This document shows, piece by piece, positions 16,276 through 25,770 of a DNA stretch of 64,000 nt (position 1 is its first letter; the number at the start of each line of letters is the position of its first letter). The stretch lies in assembly GCF_018141545.1 (NCBI RefSeq), contig NZ_CP064356.1:2927001-2991000 (forward strand), written 5' to 3'. The DNA comes from Miltoncostaea oceani (lineage in GTDB: Bacteria > Actinomycetota > Thermoleophilia > Miltoncostaeales > Miltoncostaeaceae). Position numbers and translations under genes: made by a program. Under the pieces are notes generated by a model. The model was not told the origin of the DNA. It saw only the letters and a list, made by a program, of their open reading frames with translations, and made no database searches.

Positions 16276-19200
16276 GTGAGCACGTCGGCGCCGGCGCGGG
16301 GGGGTGACCCCGCCCTCTCCCCCTTCCACCCGCTGGTGCGCGAGTGGTTCGAGGCCGCCTTCGCGGAGCCGACGACCGCCCAGCGGCTGGGGTGGCCGCC
16401 GATCGCCGCCGGCGCGAACTCGCTGATCCTCGCGCCGACGGGATCCGGCAAGACCCTCGCCGCGTTCCTCTGGGCGTTGAACGGCATCGTCGCCGACCGC
16501 CTCGCGGGACGCGAGCCCGCGCGCCTGCTGTACCTCTCGCCCCTCAAGGCGTTGAACTACGACGTTGAGCGGAACCTGCGCGGCCCCCTCGCCGGCATCG
16601 CCGCCGTCGCCGAGCGGCAGGGCCTGGAGCCGCCGGAGATCTCCGTCGCCGTCCGCACGGGCGACACCCCCCAGCGCGAGCGGCAGCGGATGCTCCGCAC
16701 CCCGCCCGACATCCTCATCACCACCCCCGAGAGCCTCTACCTGCTGCTCACCTCCCGCGGCGTGGACATCCTCGGCGGCATCCGCGCGGTCATCATCGAC
16801 GAGATCCACGCCGTCGCCGGCACCAAGCGCGGCGCGCACATGGCGCTCAGCCTGGAGCGCCTGCAGCGGGTCGTGGAGGCCGACGGCGGTGAGCTCCAGC
16901 GCATCGGCCTCTCCGCCACCCAGCGCCCCCTCTCCGAGATCGCCCGGTTCCTCGGCGGCCAGGCCGCCGACGGGACGCCGCGACCCGTGGAGATCGTCGA
17001 CGCCGGCGCCGCGAAGGAGCTCGACATCGAGGTGATCGTCCCCGTCGACGACATGCGCGAGCTCGGGGAGTTCGAGTCCCCGCCCGGCGAGCTGTCGGAC
17101 GTCGCGGGGTCCGAGAACCGCCGCCGGTCGATCTGGCCCGCCATGTACCCCGAGCTGCTGAAGCTCGTCCGGGCGCACCGCTCGACGCTGATCTTCGTGA
17201 ACAACCGCCGCCTCGCGGAGCGCCTCGCGCTGCGCCTCAACGAGCTGGCGGAGGAGGAGATCGCCCGCGCCCACCACGGCAGCCTCGCCCGCGAGCAGCG
17301 GACCCTGATCGAGGAGGAGCTGAAGGCGGGGCGCCTGCCCGCCCTCGTGGCGACGAGCAGCCTCGAGCTCGGCATCGACATGGGCGCCGTCGACCTCGTG
17401 ATCCAGGTCGAGAGCCCGCGCAGCGTGTCGCGCGGCATGCAGCGGATCGGCCGGGCGGGGCACCAGGTCGGCGCCCCCAGCCGCGGCCGCGTCTTCCCCA
17501 AGTACCGCGGCGACCTGCTCGAGTGCGCGGCGGTCGTCGAGAGGATGGGCCGCGGCGCGATCGAGGAGACCCACGTCCCCCGCCTGCCGCTCGACGTGCT
17601 CGCCCAGCAGCTCGTGGCGATCTGCTCCGGCGACGAGGCGTGGGACGTCGACGACCTGGAGGCGCTCGCGAAGGGGGCGTACCCGTTCGCCGAGCTGTCG
17701 CGCGAGCAGCTCGAGGGCGTCCTCGACATGCTCGCCGGGCGGTACCCGTCGGACGAGTTCGCCGAGCTGCGCCCCCGCGTGGTGTGGGACCGCACCGCCG
17801 GGACGGTCCGGGGACGCGACGGCTCGCGGGCGCTCGCCGTCCAGAACGCCGGCACCATCCCCGACCGCGGCCTCTACGCCGTCGTCCTCCCCGACGGCGC
17901 CCGGGTGGGCGAGCTCGACGAGGAGATGGTCTACGAGGCGCGCAGCGGCCAGACGTTCATGCTCGGGGCGTCGACCTGGCGCATCGAGGAGATCACCCGT
18001 GACCGGGTGATCGTCACCCCCGCCCCGGGGGCTCCCGGCGCGGTGCCGTTCTGGAAGGGCGAGGGCATGGGCCGTCCGTACGAGCTGGGCGAGGCCGTCG
18101 GACGCCTCGCCCGCGAGCTCGTCACCGCGGGCCCCGAGGTCGCCCAGGCGCGCCTGCGCGCCGAGAGCTCGTTCGACGAGCGGGCGGCCCGCAACCTCGT
18201 CGCCTACCTCGAGGACCAGGCGCTCGCGACGGGGACGGTGCCGAGCGACCGCGCCATCGTGGTGGAGCGCTTCCGCGACGAGATCGGCGACTGGCGGCTC
18301 TGCCTGCTGACGCCGTTCGGGGCGCGGGTGCACGCCCCGTGGGCCCTCGCCATCGGCGCCCGCATCCGCGCGGAGACGGGCCAGGAGGCCCACACGATCT
18401 GGGGCGACGACGGCATCGCGCTCCACCTGCCCGACGCCGACGAGGCGCCCTCCCCGGACATCGCGATGATCTCGCCGGACGAGCTCGAGGAGCTCGTGCT
18501 CGGCGAGCTGGCCGGCACCGCGTTGTTCGGGGCCCGCTTCCGCGAGAACGCCGCCCGCGCGCTCCTCATCCCCCGTCGCCGGCCGGGACGCCGGACGCCC
18601 CTCTGGCAGCAGCGCCTGAAGGCGTCGTCGCTGCTGCAGGTCGCCCGGCGGTTCGGCAGCTTCCCGGTGATCCTCGAGACGTACCGCGAGTGCCTCAACG
18701 ACTGGTTCGACCTCCCGAGCCTGCGCGGCGTGCTGACCCGGATCCAGTCGCGGGAGCTGGCGGTGGTGGAGGTCGAGACGTCGACGGCGTCGCCGTTCGC
18801 GGGCTCCCTGCTGTTCGAGTACGTCGCGTCGTACATGTACGAGGACGACACGCCGGTCGCGGAGCGGCGCGCGCAGGCCCTGTCGCTGAACCGGGACCTC
18901 CTCCGCGAACTGCTCGGCCAGGAGGAGCTGCGCGACCTGATCGACCCCGGCGCCCTCGAGACGCTCGAGGCCGACCTGCAAGGCTTGTCCGACCGCGGCC
19001 GCGCCCGCGGACCCGACGGGCTGCACGACCTGCTGCGCCGCATCGGCGACCTGACCGAGGCGGAGATCGCCGAGCGGATCACCGAGCCCGCGTCCGCCGG
19101 CGCGTGGGTGGAGTCGCTGATCTCCGAGCGCCGCGCCACCCGGATGCGGATCGGCGGGGAGCAGCGGGTCATCGCCGCCGAGGACGCCGGGCGGTACCGC

Positions 19201-20748
19201 GACGGCCTCGGCGGCATGCCGCCCTCCGGCCTGCCCGAGGCGTTCCTCGAGACGGTCCCCGACGCGCTGCGGACCATCGTCGCGCGGTACGCCCGTTCGC
19301 ACGGGCCGTTCCACGCGGTCGACGTCGGCGACCGGTACGCGCTGCCGGCCGGCGTGCTGGAGGCGCCGCTCGCGACGCTCGAGGCCGACGGCACCCTGGT
19401 GCTCGGCGAGCTGCGGCCCGGCGGGTCGGGGCGGGAGTGGTGCGACGCCGAGGTGGTGCGGCGCCTGCGCCGCGCGAGCCTCGCGGCCCTCCGCCGGGAG
19501 ATCGAGCCGGCCGAGCCGCGGGCCCTCGGGCGGTTCCTGCCGGACTGGCAGCGCGTGGACCGCCCCGGCGGCACCCACGGGGTCGAGGCCCTCCGCGACG
19601 CGCTCGGCGCCCTCCAGGGCCTCGCGCTCCCCCCGGCGCAGTGGGAGGCCGAGGTCTTCCCGCGCCGCGTGACGGGGTACGCGCCCGCGGCGCTCGACGA
19701 GCTGGCGGCGCGGGGCGAGATCGTCTGGGTCGGCGCGGGCGCCGGCGGGGTGGGCGGCGGACGCGTCGCGTTGTACTTCCGCGACGACGCGCCCCTGCTG
19801 GGGGCGCCCCCCGTCGACCCGGCGCCGGAGGGCCCGGTCGCCGACGGGCTGCGCGCCGCCCTGGCGTCGGGGGCGAGCTTCTGGGAGGACCTGCTCGCGG
19901 CGGGCGAGGCGACCCGCGAGGACGTCTTCACGGCGCTGTGGGCGCTGGTGTGGGCGGGCGAGGTGACCAACGACCTGTGGCTGCCGTTGCGGGCGGCGCG
20001 GCGCCTCCCCGCGCCGCAGCGGGCGAGCGGCATCGGGTCGCGGCGGCGGCTCGGTGCGCGCCGGGCGGCGCCGTCCGCCGTCGCCGGGCGGTGGTCGCTG
20101 GCCGACCGCCTCTTCCGCGGGGACGTCGACCCGGCCGAGCGGCGGCGGGCGACCGCGGAGCTGCTCGCCCAGCGCCACGGGGTGCTCACCCGCTCGGCGG
20201 TGCTGAGCGAGGGCGTGCCGGGCGGCTACTCCGGCGTGTACCCGGCGCTGACCGAGCTGGAGACGCTCGGCACGGTGCGGCGGGGGTACTTCGTGGACGG
20301 CCTCGGCGGCGCCCAGTTCGCGATGCCCGGCGCGGTCGAGCGGATGCGCGACCTGCGCGACGCCCCGCTCGACGAGGAGCCGCGCATCCTGGTGCTCGGC
20401 GCCGCCGACCCGGCGCAGCCCTACGGGGCGGCGGCGCCGTGGCCGAAGCGCGAGGGGGCCACCCGGTCGCCGTCGCGCGTGTTCGGCGCGCAGGTGGTGC
20501 TGGTGGACGGGGCCCCGGCGCTCTACCTGGAGCGCGGGGGCCGCGGGCTGCTCACGTTCGACGCCCCCGACGAGCGGGCGCTCGAGCGGGCGGTGCCGGC
20601 ACTGGCCGACTGGATCCGCGCCGACCGCCGCCGCCGCGCCACGATCGAGCGGGTCGACGGGGAGCCGGTGTTCGGGACGCCGGTCGAGCGGCTGCTGCTG
20701 GAGGCCGGGTTCCGGACCGACCTGCGCGGGCTGGTGCTGCGGGCCTGA
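16276..20748 (+). CDS. lhr: Lhr-type large superfamily 2 DNA helicase
   Basis: 1490-residue ATP-dependent 3'-5' helicase involved in DNA repair. N-terminal helicase core: Walker A APTGSGKTLAAF near residue 55, motif II IIDEIHAV, motif III SATQRP, motif V TSSLELGIDMG, motif VI RIGRAGHQVG. A winged-helix and the Lhr-specific core follow (to about 900), then the long C-terminal region that defines full-length Lhr (mycobacterial Lhr is about 1500 residues). GTG start supported by the leaderless-type box. A Nei-type glycosylase lies about 2 kb downstream; in mycobacteria lhr is next to nei and damage-induced, so this neighbourhood is a conserved repair link. Confidence 0.93.
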   Translation: MSTSAPARGGDPALSPFHPLVREWFEAAFAEPTTAQRLGWPPIAAGANSLILAPTGSGKTLAAFLWALNGIVADRLAGREPARLLYLSPLKALNYDVERNLRGPLAGIAAVAERQGLEPPEISVAVRTGDTPQRERQRMLRTPPDILITTPESLYLLLTSRGVDILGGIRAVIIDEIHAVAGTKRGAHMALSLERLQRVVEADGGELQRIGLSATQRPLSEIARFLGGQAADGTPRPVEIVDAGAAKELDIEVIVPVDDMRELGEFESPPGELSDVAGSENRRRSIWPAMYPELLKLVRAHRSTLIFVNNRRLAERLALRLNELAEEEIARAHHGSLAREQRTLIEEELKAGRLPALVATSSLELGIDMGAVDLVIQVESPRSVSRGMQRIGRAGHQVGAPSRGRVFPKYRGDLLECAAVVERMGRGAIEETHVPRLPLDVLAQQLVAICSGDEAWDVDDLEALAKGAYPFAELSREQLEGVLDMLAGRYPSDEFAELRPRVVWDRTAGTVRGRDGSRALAVQNAGTIPDRGLYAVVLPDGARVGELDEEMVYEARSGQTFMLGASTWRIEEITRDRVIVTPAPGAPGAVPFWKGEGMGRPYELGEAVGRLARELVTAGPEVAQARLRAESSFDERAARNLVAYLEDQALATGTVPSDRAIVVERFRDEIGDWRLCLLTPFGARVHAPWALAIGARIRAETGQEAHTIWGDDGIALHLPDADEAPSPDIAMISPDELEELVLGELAGTALFGARFRENAARALLIPRRRPGRRTPLWQQRLKASSLLQVARRFGSFPVILETYRECLNDWFDLPSLRGVLTRIQSRELAVVEVETSTASPFAGSLLFEYVASYMYEDDTPVAERRAQALSLNRDLLRELLGQEELRDLIDPGALETLEADLQGLSDRGRARGPDGLHDLLRRIGDLTEAEIAERITEPASAGAWVESLISERRATRMRIGGEQRVIAAEDAGRYRDGLGGMPPSGLPEAFLETVPDALRTIVARYARSHGPFHAVDVGDRYALPAGVLEAPLATLEADGTLVLGELRPGGSGREWCDAEVVRRLRRASLAALRREIEPAEPRALGRFLPDWQRVDRPGGTHGVEALRDALGALQGLALPPAQWEAEVFPRRVTGYAPAALDELAARGEIVWVGAGAGGVGGGRVALYFRDDAPLLGAPPVDPAPEGPVADGLRAALASGASFWEDLLAAGEATREDVFTALWALVWAGEVTNDLWLPLRAARRLPAPQRASGIGSRRRLGARRAAPSAVAGRWSLADRLFRGDVDPAERRRATAELLAQRHGVLTRSAVLSEGVPGGYSGVYPALTELETLGTVRRGYFVDGLGGAQFAMPGAVERMRDLRDAPLDEEPRILVLGAADPAQPYGAAAPWPKREGATRSPSRVFGAQVVLVDGAPALYLERGGRGLLTFDAPDERALERAVPALADWIRADRRRRATIERVDGEPVFGTPVERLLLEAGFRTDLRGLVLRA

Positions 20749-20773
20749 CGGCGGGCCCCGCCCGTCCACCCGG

Positions 20774-20791
20774 GCCCGCGCCGGCGCGGGC
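20774..20791. terminator. perfect palindrome between convergent lhr and fructosamine kinase genes
   Basis: GCCCGCGCCGGCGCGGGC, 18 bases, directly before the minus-strand stop; probably a bidirectional terminator. Confidence 0.5.
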
Positions 20792-21678
20792 TCAGGCGTA
20801 CCGGCGGACGACGCGCTCCACGGAGGCGGCGTAGCCGCCGCCGAAGAGGACGACGTGGACGAGCAGCGGGTGGAGCTGGAACAGCTCGACGCGGTCCTCG
20901 TGGCCGGGCGCGAGGGGGTGGTCCTCGGCGTACGCCGCGAACGTCGCGGGGGGGAAGCCGCCGAAGAGGCGCATCATCGCCAGGTCGACCTCGCGGTGGC
21001 CTCCGTGGACGGCGGGGTCGAGGATCACCGGACCGCCGTCGGCGTCGAGGATCGCGTTGCCCGACCACAGGTCGCCGTGCAGCCGGGCGGGCGGCTCCGG
21101 GGGGCCGCAGAGGTCCGGGAGCCGGCCGGCCAGCGCCTCGATCGCCCGGGCCGTCGCCGGCCCCAGCCCGCCCCCGTCCACCGCCATCCGCGTCAGGGGC
21201 AGCAGCCGCCGCTCGGCGAGGAACGCCGCCCACGTGTCGCACGGGGTGTTCGACTGGGGCAGGGGCCCGATCGTGTTGTCGCGGTCGAGCCCGAAGGACG
21301 GGGCGCCGTACCGGTGGAGCGCGGCGAGGCCGCGCCCGAACCGCTCGGCGGGCGTCGCGCCGGCGCCGCGGCGGTCCACCGGGGTGGCGGGGGCGATCCA
21401 CTCGAGCGCGAGGAACCGTGCGCCCGGCTCCTCGCCGACCCCGAGGACCTCCGGGGTGCGGAGCGCGCCGGCCGCGGCGAGCCACGCCAGTCCGTGGGCC
21501 TCGGCGGCGAACGCGCCGGGCGGGGCGCCGGGGTGGTGCTTCACGAAGACCGTCCGCCCGTCGGCGAGGGTGACGCGGGCGGCGTGGTTGATGCTGCCGC
21601 CGCCCACCGGCACGGCGTCGGCGGGGGCCGCGCCGAGCGCCGCGGCGACGGCGGCGGAGACCGCGGGCGGGAGCGGGC

Positions 21679-21682
<4 letters not shown>
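20792..21682 (-). CDS. fructosamine kinase family protein
   Basis: 296-residue kinase of the fructosamine-3-kinase/aminoglycoside phosphotransferase fold, which phosphorylates sugar adducts on amines (protein deglycation). Seen: glycine loop GGGSINHAARV, ATP-binding Lys in VFVKHHPG, catalytic loop RLHGDLWSGNAI, metal site VILDPAVHGGHREVDLAMMRLFGGFP. Full length. GTG start overlaps the stop of the phosphatase gene upstream by four bases (GTGA). Pairing of fructosamine kinase with a low-molecular-weight phosphatase is common in bacteria and suggests joint turnover of glycated amines. Confidence 0.9.
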
Positions 21683-22174
<492 letters not shown>

Positions 22175-22182
<8 letters not shown>

Positions 22183-22768
22183 CCCGCTCGGCGCGCTCGG
22201 CCTCGTCGCGGGCCTTCGCCTCGCGCTCGTCCTCCTCGCGCCGGCGACGGAGCTCGTCGCCGAGTTCGGAGGCCCGGCCCTTCGCGCGCCGCCGCGACGT
22301 CATCAGGTACCGCACGCCGATGACGGCCGCCGCGCCGGCGATGGCGCCGACGAGGGTGAAGGCGCGGAAGTTCGGCCCCTCGACGTCGAGGATCCGCTCC
22401 CCGGCGTGCGACGCCGACCCGGTCCCCAGCACGATGCCGAGCGTCATCAGGTTCGGCAGGGCGAGGAGGATCGCCGCGCCCGCCAGCCAGCCGCGGAGCC
22501 GCCACGAGCGGCCCCGGTGGAGCGCGAACGACAGCACCAGCAGCGGGACGAACGTGAAGACGAACCCGTAGAAGAGCCCGATGCCGGTGCCGGCGGCGAT
22601 GCTGCCGTCGACCTGGTCGGCGATCCGCTGGGCCCACCACCGCGGCACGGTCGCCGCGGCGATGAAGTACGCGACGACGATGCCCGCGAGGATGCCGACG
22701 AGGAGGAGGGCGCGACGCGCGAGGGGGTTCCCGTGCCCGGGTCCACGGTCGGCGGTCTGCTCGCTCAC
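22175..22768 (-). CDS. four-TM membrane protein with charged C-terminal tail
   Basis: Unrecognised 197-residue protein: four hydrophobic helices (about residues 19-40, 60-80, 90-112, 134-153) and a highly charged, probably coiled tail (RRRREEDEREAKARDEAERAE). GTG start at 22768, first gene of a minus-strand three-gene run with the phosphatase and fructosamine kinase; the eight-base overlap implies coupled translation. Function unknown. Confidence 0.75.
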
Positions 22769-22820
22769 GCCGCGGAGTCTGACCGGCCGCGACCCCCGGC
22801 GCCAGGCCTCGCGCCCGGGC

Positions 22821-22826
22821 TATCGT
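22821..22826 (+). promoter_or_regulatory. -10 element, leaderless-type, for the Nei gene
   Basis: TATCGT six bases before ATG 22833. Confidence 0.5.
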
Positions 22827-22832
22827 CGACGG

Positions 22833-23642
22833 ATGCCGGAGGGACAGGTCAGCCACCGCAACGCGATCCGCTTCGGCGCGGCCCTCACGGGGCGGGAGCT
22901 CGTGCGGGTCGACGCACCCGACCCGCGGCTCGCCGACCGGGGCATCCCCGCCCTGCTGACGGGCGACCGGGTCACCGCCGCCGAGGCGGTCGGCAAGCAC
23001 CACCTGCTGCGCTTCGCGAGCGGCCGCGTGCTGCACTCGCACCTGATGATGAGCGGGGTGTGGCGGCTCATGCCCGTCGGCCGCCCGCCGCGGCCCGGCG
23101 GCATGATGCTGGCCCTCTGGACGTCCTCGCACGTCGCGGCGCTGTACCGCTGCCCGAACGTCCGGCTGCTGGAGCCCGGCGAGCCGCTGCCCCGCGGCCT
23201 GCGGGCGACGGGACCGGACCTGCTCGACGACGCGGTCGACCCGGCCGCCGCGACGACCGCCGCCCTCGCGCGGCTGGAGCCGACCCGCGAGGTCGGGGAG
23301 GCGCTGATGGACCAGCGCGTCGTGGCGGGCATCGGGAACGTCTACAAGAGCGAGACGTGCTTCCTCACCGGCATCGACCCCTGGCGGCCGGTGGGCGGGC
23401 TGACCGCGGAGGAGGCGGCCGCCCTCGGCGCCGAGGCCGCGCGGCTGCTGGCGCTGGGCGTCAGCGACCGCGGGCCGATCCGCACCTGGCGGCCGCCCGA
23501 CGCGCCGCCGTGGGCCCGCGAGCGCACCTGGGTCTACAACCGCCGGGGGCGTCCCTGCCGCCGCTGCGGCACGCGCATCCGCTCCCGCGGGCAGGGCGAC
23601 GCGAACCGCACGACCTACTGGTGCCCGACCTGCCAGCGGTGA
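22833..23642 (+). CDS. DNA glycosylase/AP lyase, endonuclease VIII (Nei) type
   Basis: 269-residue Fpg/Nei-family base-excision enzyme. The N-terminus is MPEG (Pro2 is the Schiff-base nucleophile, Glu3 the acid), Lys in AVGKHHLLRF contacts DNA, the helix-two-turn-helix shows VVAGIGNVYKSE, and the C-terminal zinc finger has four Cys (CRRCG and WCPTC). Lacks the Fpg-specific loop arrangement, so the Nei/Nei2 group is more likely than MutM. It is close to lhr, as in mycobacteria. Confidence 0.9.
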   Translation: MPEGQVSHRNAIRFGAALTGRELVRVDAPDPRLADRGIPALLTGDRVTAAEAVGKHHLLRFASGRVLHSHLMMSGVWRLMPVGRPPRPGGMMLALWTSSHVAALYRCPNVRLLEPGEPLPRGLRATGPDLLDDAVDPAAATTAALARLEPTREVGEALMDQRVVAGIGNVYKSETCFLTGIDPWRPVGGLTAEEAAALGAEAARLLALGVSDRGPIRTWRPPDAPPWARERTWVYNRRGRPCRRCGTRIRSRGQGDANRTTYWCPTCQR

Positions 23643-23646
23643 CGGG

Positions 23647-24585
23647 CTACATCACCCGGGTCGCGTCGGCCGCGGCGGCGCGCGCCTCGCGGTGGCGCTG
23701 GCGCATCGCGTAGATCTGTTCGTTGACCTCCGCCCCGATGAGGAGCGACACGCAGGTCAGGAACAGGAAGATCAGGTAGATCGCGGCGCCGGCGAGCGCC
23801 CCGTAGACGGTCTTGTACGAGTCGAAGTTCTCGATGTAGAGGGCGAACAGGCGGGTCACGCCGATCCACAGGGCGACGCCGATCAGCGCCCCCGGCACCG
23901 ACGCGAGGATGCGCCGGCGCGGCGCGTTCGGCCCGAAGTGGTACACCGCGACGGTGAAGAGGAGCAGGCTGCCGGTGCCGATGAGGTAGAGGATGCGGCC
24001 CGCGACGTTCGGCGCGCCCTTGCCGAAGATCTGCTCGGCGACGGCCTCCACCAGGCGCGACCCGCCGATCAGCGCCAGCGTCGTCGCGACGACCAGGACG
24101 CTCGTCGCGATCGCGATCGCGAGCGCCGCCAGCTTGCCGCGCACCCACGGGCGGTGCGGGACGCCGCGGATGCGGTCGAGCCCTCCGACGAGGGACCCCA
24201 TGACGTTCGCCGAGACGTACAGGGCGGCGATCAGGCCGATCGTCAGGAACAGGGCGGCCTGGCCGGTGTTCGCCGTCGCGGACCGCAGCGACGAGCGGAG
24301 CAGCTCGCGCAGCTCGACGGGGATGGCGTTGTCGGCGTCGTCGACGAGGAACTCGTCGAAGGTGTCCGGCTCCGCCACGAGCCCGACGATCGAGACGAGC
24401 ACGAACAGGAACGGAACCGTCGCGAGGAAGGCGTTGTAGGCGAACTGGCTCGCGACGCCGGTGATGTCGTCGGCGACGGACCGGCGGGTCGTCCCGCTGA
24501 CGACCTGGACGACCCATCCGGAGAGGCGGCGCAGCGGGCCCGCGACGGATCGCACGCGCGAGGCCGTGGTGGGGACGGTGCTCAC
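23647..24585 (-). CDS. YihY/BrkB family membrane protein
   Basis: 312-residue inner-membrane protein of the YihY (formerly RNase BN) family with six transmembrane helices and the family landmarks near the N-terminus (ASQFAYNAFLATVPFLFVL) and in the C-terminal half (YKTVYGALAGAAIYLIFLFLTC). Function in transport or envelope biology is not settled. GTG 24585 has a GATAAT box six bases upstream, so it is probably leaderless. Convergent with the Nei gene, four bases apart. Confidence 0.9.
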   Translation of the reverse strand: MSTVPTTASRVRSVAGPLRRLSGWVVQVVSGTTRRSVADDITGVASQFAYNAFLATVPFLFVLVSIVGLVAEPDTFDEFLVDDADNAIPVELRELLRSSLRSATANTGQAALFLTIGLIAALYVSANVMGSLVGGLDRIRGVPHRPWVRGKLAALAIAIATSVLVVATTLALIGGSRLVEAVAEQIFGKGAPNVAGRILYLIGTGSLLLFTVAVYHFGPNAPRRRILASVPGALIGVALWIGVTRLFALYIENFDSYKTVYGALAGAAIYLIFLFLTCVSLLIGAEVNEQIYAMRQRHREARAAAADATRVM

Positions 24586-24591
24586 GGGGTG

Positions 24592-24597
24592 ATTATC
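24592..24597 (-). promoter_or_regulatory. -10 element, leaderless-type, for the YihY gene
   Basis: GATAAT on the minus strand, six bases before the GTG at 24585; close to the sigma-A consensus. Confidence 0.5.
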
Positions 24598-24609
24598 CGC
24601 CGTCGGGCC

Positions 24610-24755
24610 GGATCCCGAACCGGGATCCCGCCGCGGGGGGCCCGTCGCGACCGCCCGCCCGCCCCCCGGGGGGCACCGATACTCCCCCTTCGGCGAGTCC
24701 CCGCACCACCCCGACTCGCCCCCCGGGGGGCGAAAAGGCCCATGACCGTAGTCAT
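24610..24755. repeat. cluster of four palindromes in the 332-base intergenic region
   Basis: Between divergent genes at 24585 and 24918: GGATCCCG-AAC-CGGGATCC (24610-24628); the palindrome GCCCCCCGGGGGGC at 24661-24674 and again, one base longer on each side, at 24717-24732; and CATGAC-CGTA-GTCATG (24741-24756 approximately). No open frame of coding character is seen. The two C6G6 palindromes are 56 bases apart. None is followed by a U tract on either strand. Confidence 0.6.
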
Positions 24756-24762
24756 GCTCCTG

Positions 24763-24887
24763 CTCGAGGGTCGTCCTACTGCCCCCGCGCGGCAGTTCGA
24801 GGATTCGAGGAGCTCGGGCACAGCGACTCGGATCTTCTGGGCACCGCTCCCACGGCGACGTGGTCGAGCGCCGGGACGACCCTCGAG
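24763..24887. ncRNA. candidate structured RNA or cruciform, four-way junction
   Basis: A 125-base segment closed by a perfect 14-bp inverted repeat (CTCGAGGGTCGTCC 24763-24776 with GGACGACCCTCGAG 24874-24887). Inside are three further stems: ACTGCC/GGCAGT (24778-24796), GAGGATTCGAG/CTCGGATCTTC (24799-24837, two G-U pairs), and CGCTCCCAC/GTGG-tc-GAGCG (24845-24870). The strand is unknown; the G-U pairs count as G-U if read on plus. It sits upstream of the promoter of the next gene, so it would be a free RNA rather than its leader. It matches no RNA family I know. Confidence 0.4.
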
Positions 24888-24904
24888 TCTCCCCCCGCCC
24901 CCGC

Positions 24905-24910
24905 TATCGT
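24905..24910 (+). promoter_or_regulatory. -10 element, leaderless-type
   Basis: TATCGT seven bases before ATG 24918. Confidence 0.5.
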
Positions 24911-24917
24911 GGGGGCG

Positions 24918-25757
24918 ATGCGGATCGGCTTCGTCGGCGCGGGACTGATGGGATCCGGGATGATCCGCAACCTCGCGGACGCCGGGCACGAGGTCGTCCT
25001 CCACGCCCGGACGTCGTCGCGGGCCGCGGGACTCCCCGTCACCCTGGCCGGGTCGATCGCCGAGGCGATGGACGGCGCCGACCTCGCGTGCTCGTGCGTC
25101 ACCGACTCCCCCGACGTGCGGGTCGTCGTGGACGGCCTGCTGGACGCCGCCTCCCCGCCCCCGGTGCTCGTCGAGATGAGCACCATCGCCCCCGCCGTCG
25201 CCCGGGAGCTCGCGGAGCGCTGCGCCGCGCGCGGCGTGGCGTACCTCGACTGCCCGGTCAGCGGCGGCCCCACGGGCGCGGCGGCCGGCACGCTCGCCGT
25301 CATGTGCGGCGGCGACGCCGACGCCCTCGCCCGGGCCGTCCCCGCACTCGACGCGATGGGCGACCCGGAGAAGCGGTTCCACTGCGGACCCGTCGGCCTC
25401 GGGCTCGTCGCGAAGCTGGTGAACAACATGCTCGTCGCGACCATCACGACGGCCACGGCGGAGGCCCTCGGCCGCGGTCAGCGCGCCGGCCTGGACCCGG
25501 CGCTCGCCCGGGAGATCGTGATGCGGTCGTCCGGCGACTCGTGGCAGCTGCGCAACCTCTTCGCGCGGGTGCTGGAGGGCGACCACGTCCCCGGCTTCAC
25601 GGTCCGCAACCTGCTGAAGGACCTGGGTCACGCCCGCGACCTCGACGACCGCGTGCCGCCGCTCGCCGACGCCGCGGCGGATCTGCTGCGACAGGTGCCC
25701 GCCGATCTCGACTACGGCGCCGTCGCCCGCCTCACGATGGACCTGCCGGGGGAGTAG
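24918..25757 (+). CDS. NAD(P)-dependent 3-hydroxyisobutyrate dehydrogenase family oxidoreductase
   Basis: 279-residue beta-hydroxyacid dehydrogenase. N-terminal Rossmann motif GFVGAGLMGSGM, substrate-binding block LDCPVSGGPTGAAAGTLAVMCGG, catalytic Lys in GLVAKLVNNML near residue 171. Substrate among 3-hydroxyisobutyrate, tartronate semialdehyde and succinic semialdehyde cannot be decided. ATG 24918 preferred over the GTG at 24909 because of the leaderless-type box ending at 24910 and because the Rossmann strand starts right after it. Confidence 0.88.
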   Translation: MRIGFVGAGLMGSGMIRNLADAGHEVVLHARTSSRAAGLPVTLAGSIAEAMDGADLACSCVTDSPDVRVVVDGLLDAASPPPVLVEMSTIAPAVARELAERCAARGVAYLDCPVSGGPTGAAAGTLAVMCGGDADALARAVPALDAMGDPEKRFHCGPVGLGLVAKLVNNMLVATITTATAEALGRGQRAGLDPALAREIVMRSSGDSWQLRNLFARVLEGDHVPGFTVRNLLKDLGHARDLDDRVPPLADAAADLLRQVPADLDYGAVARLTMDLPGE

Positions 25758-25770
25758 GCCGGGGCCTACT
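25753..25770. terminator. palindrome that contains both convergent stop codons
   Basis: AGTAGGCCGGGGCCTACT; the plus stop (25755-25757) and the minus stop (25766-25768) lie in opposite arms. Probably a shared bidirectional terminator. Confidence 0.5.

Noticed and set aside
15517-20769. A 1750-codon open frame on the minus strand opposite lhr
   Set aside because: Antisense shadow of the helicase gene; no domain, very biased composition.
24763-24887. Reading the cloverleaf-like fold as a tRNA
   Set aside because: The closing stem has 14 pairs, there is no T-loop GGTTCGAATCC-like sequence, no CCA-proximal layout and the size is too large.
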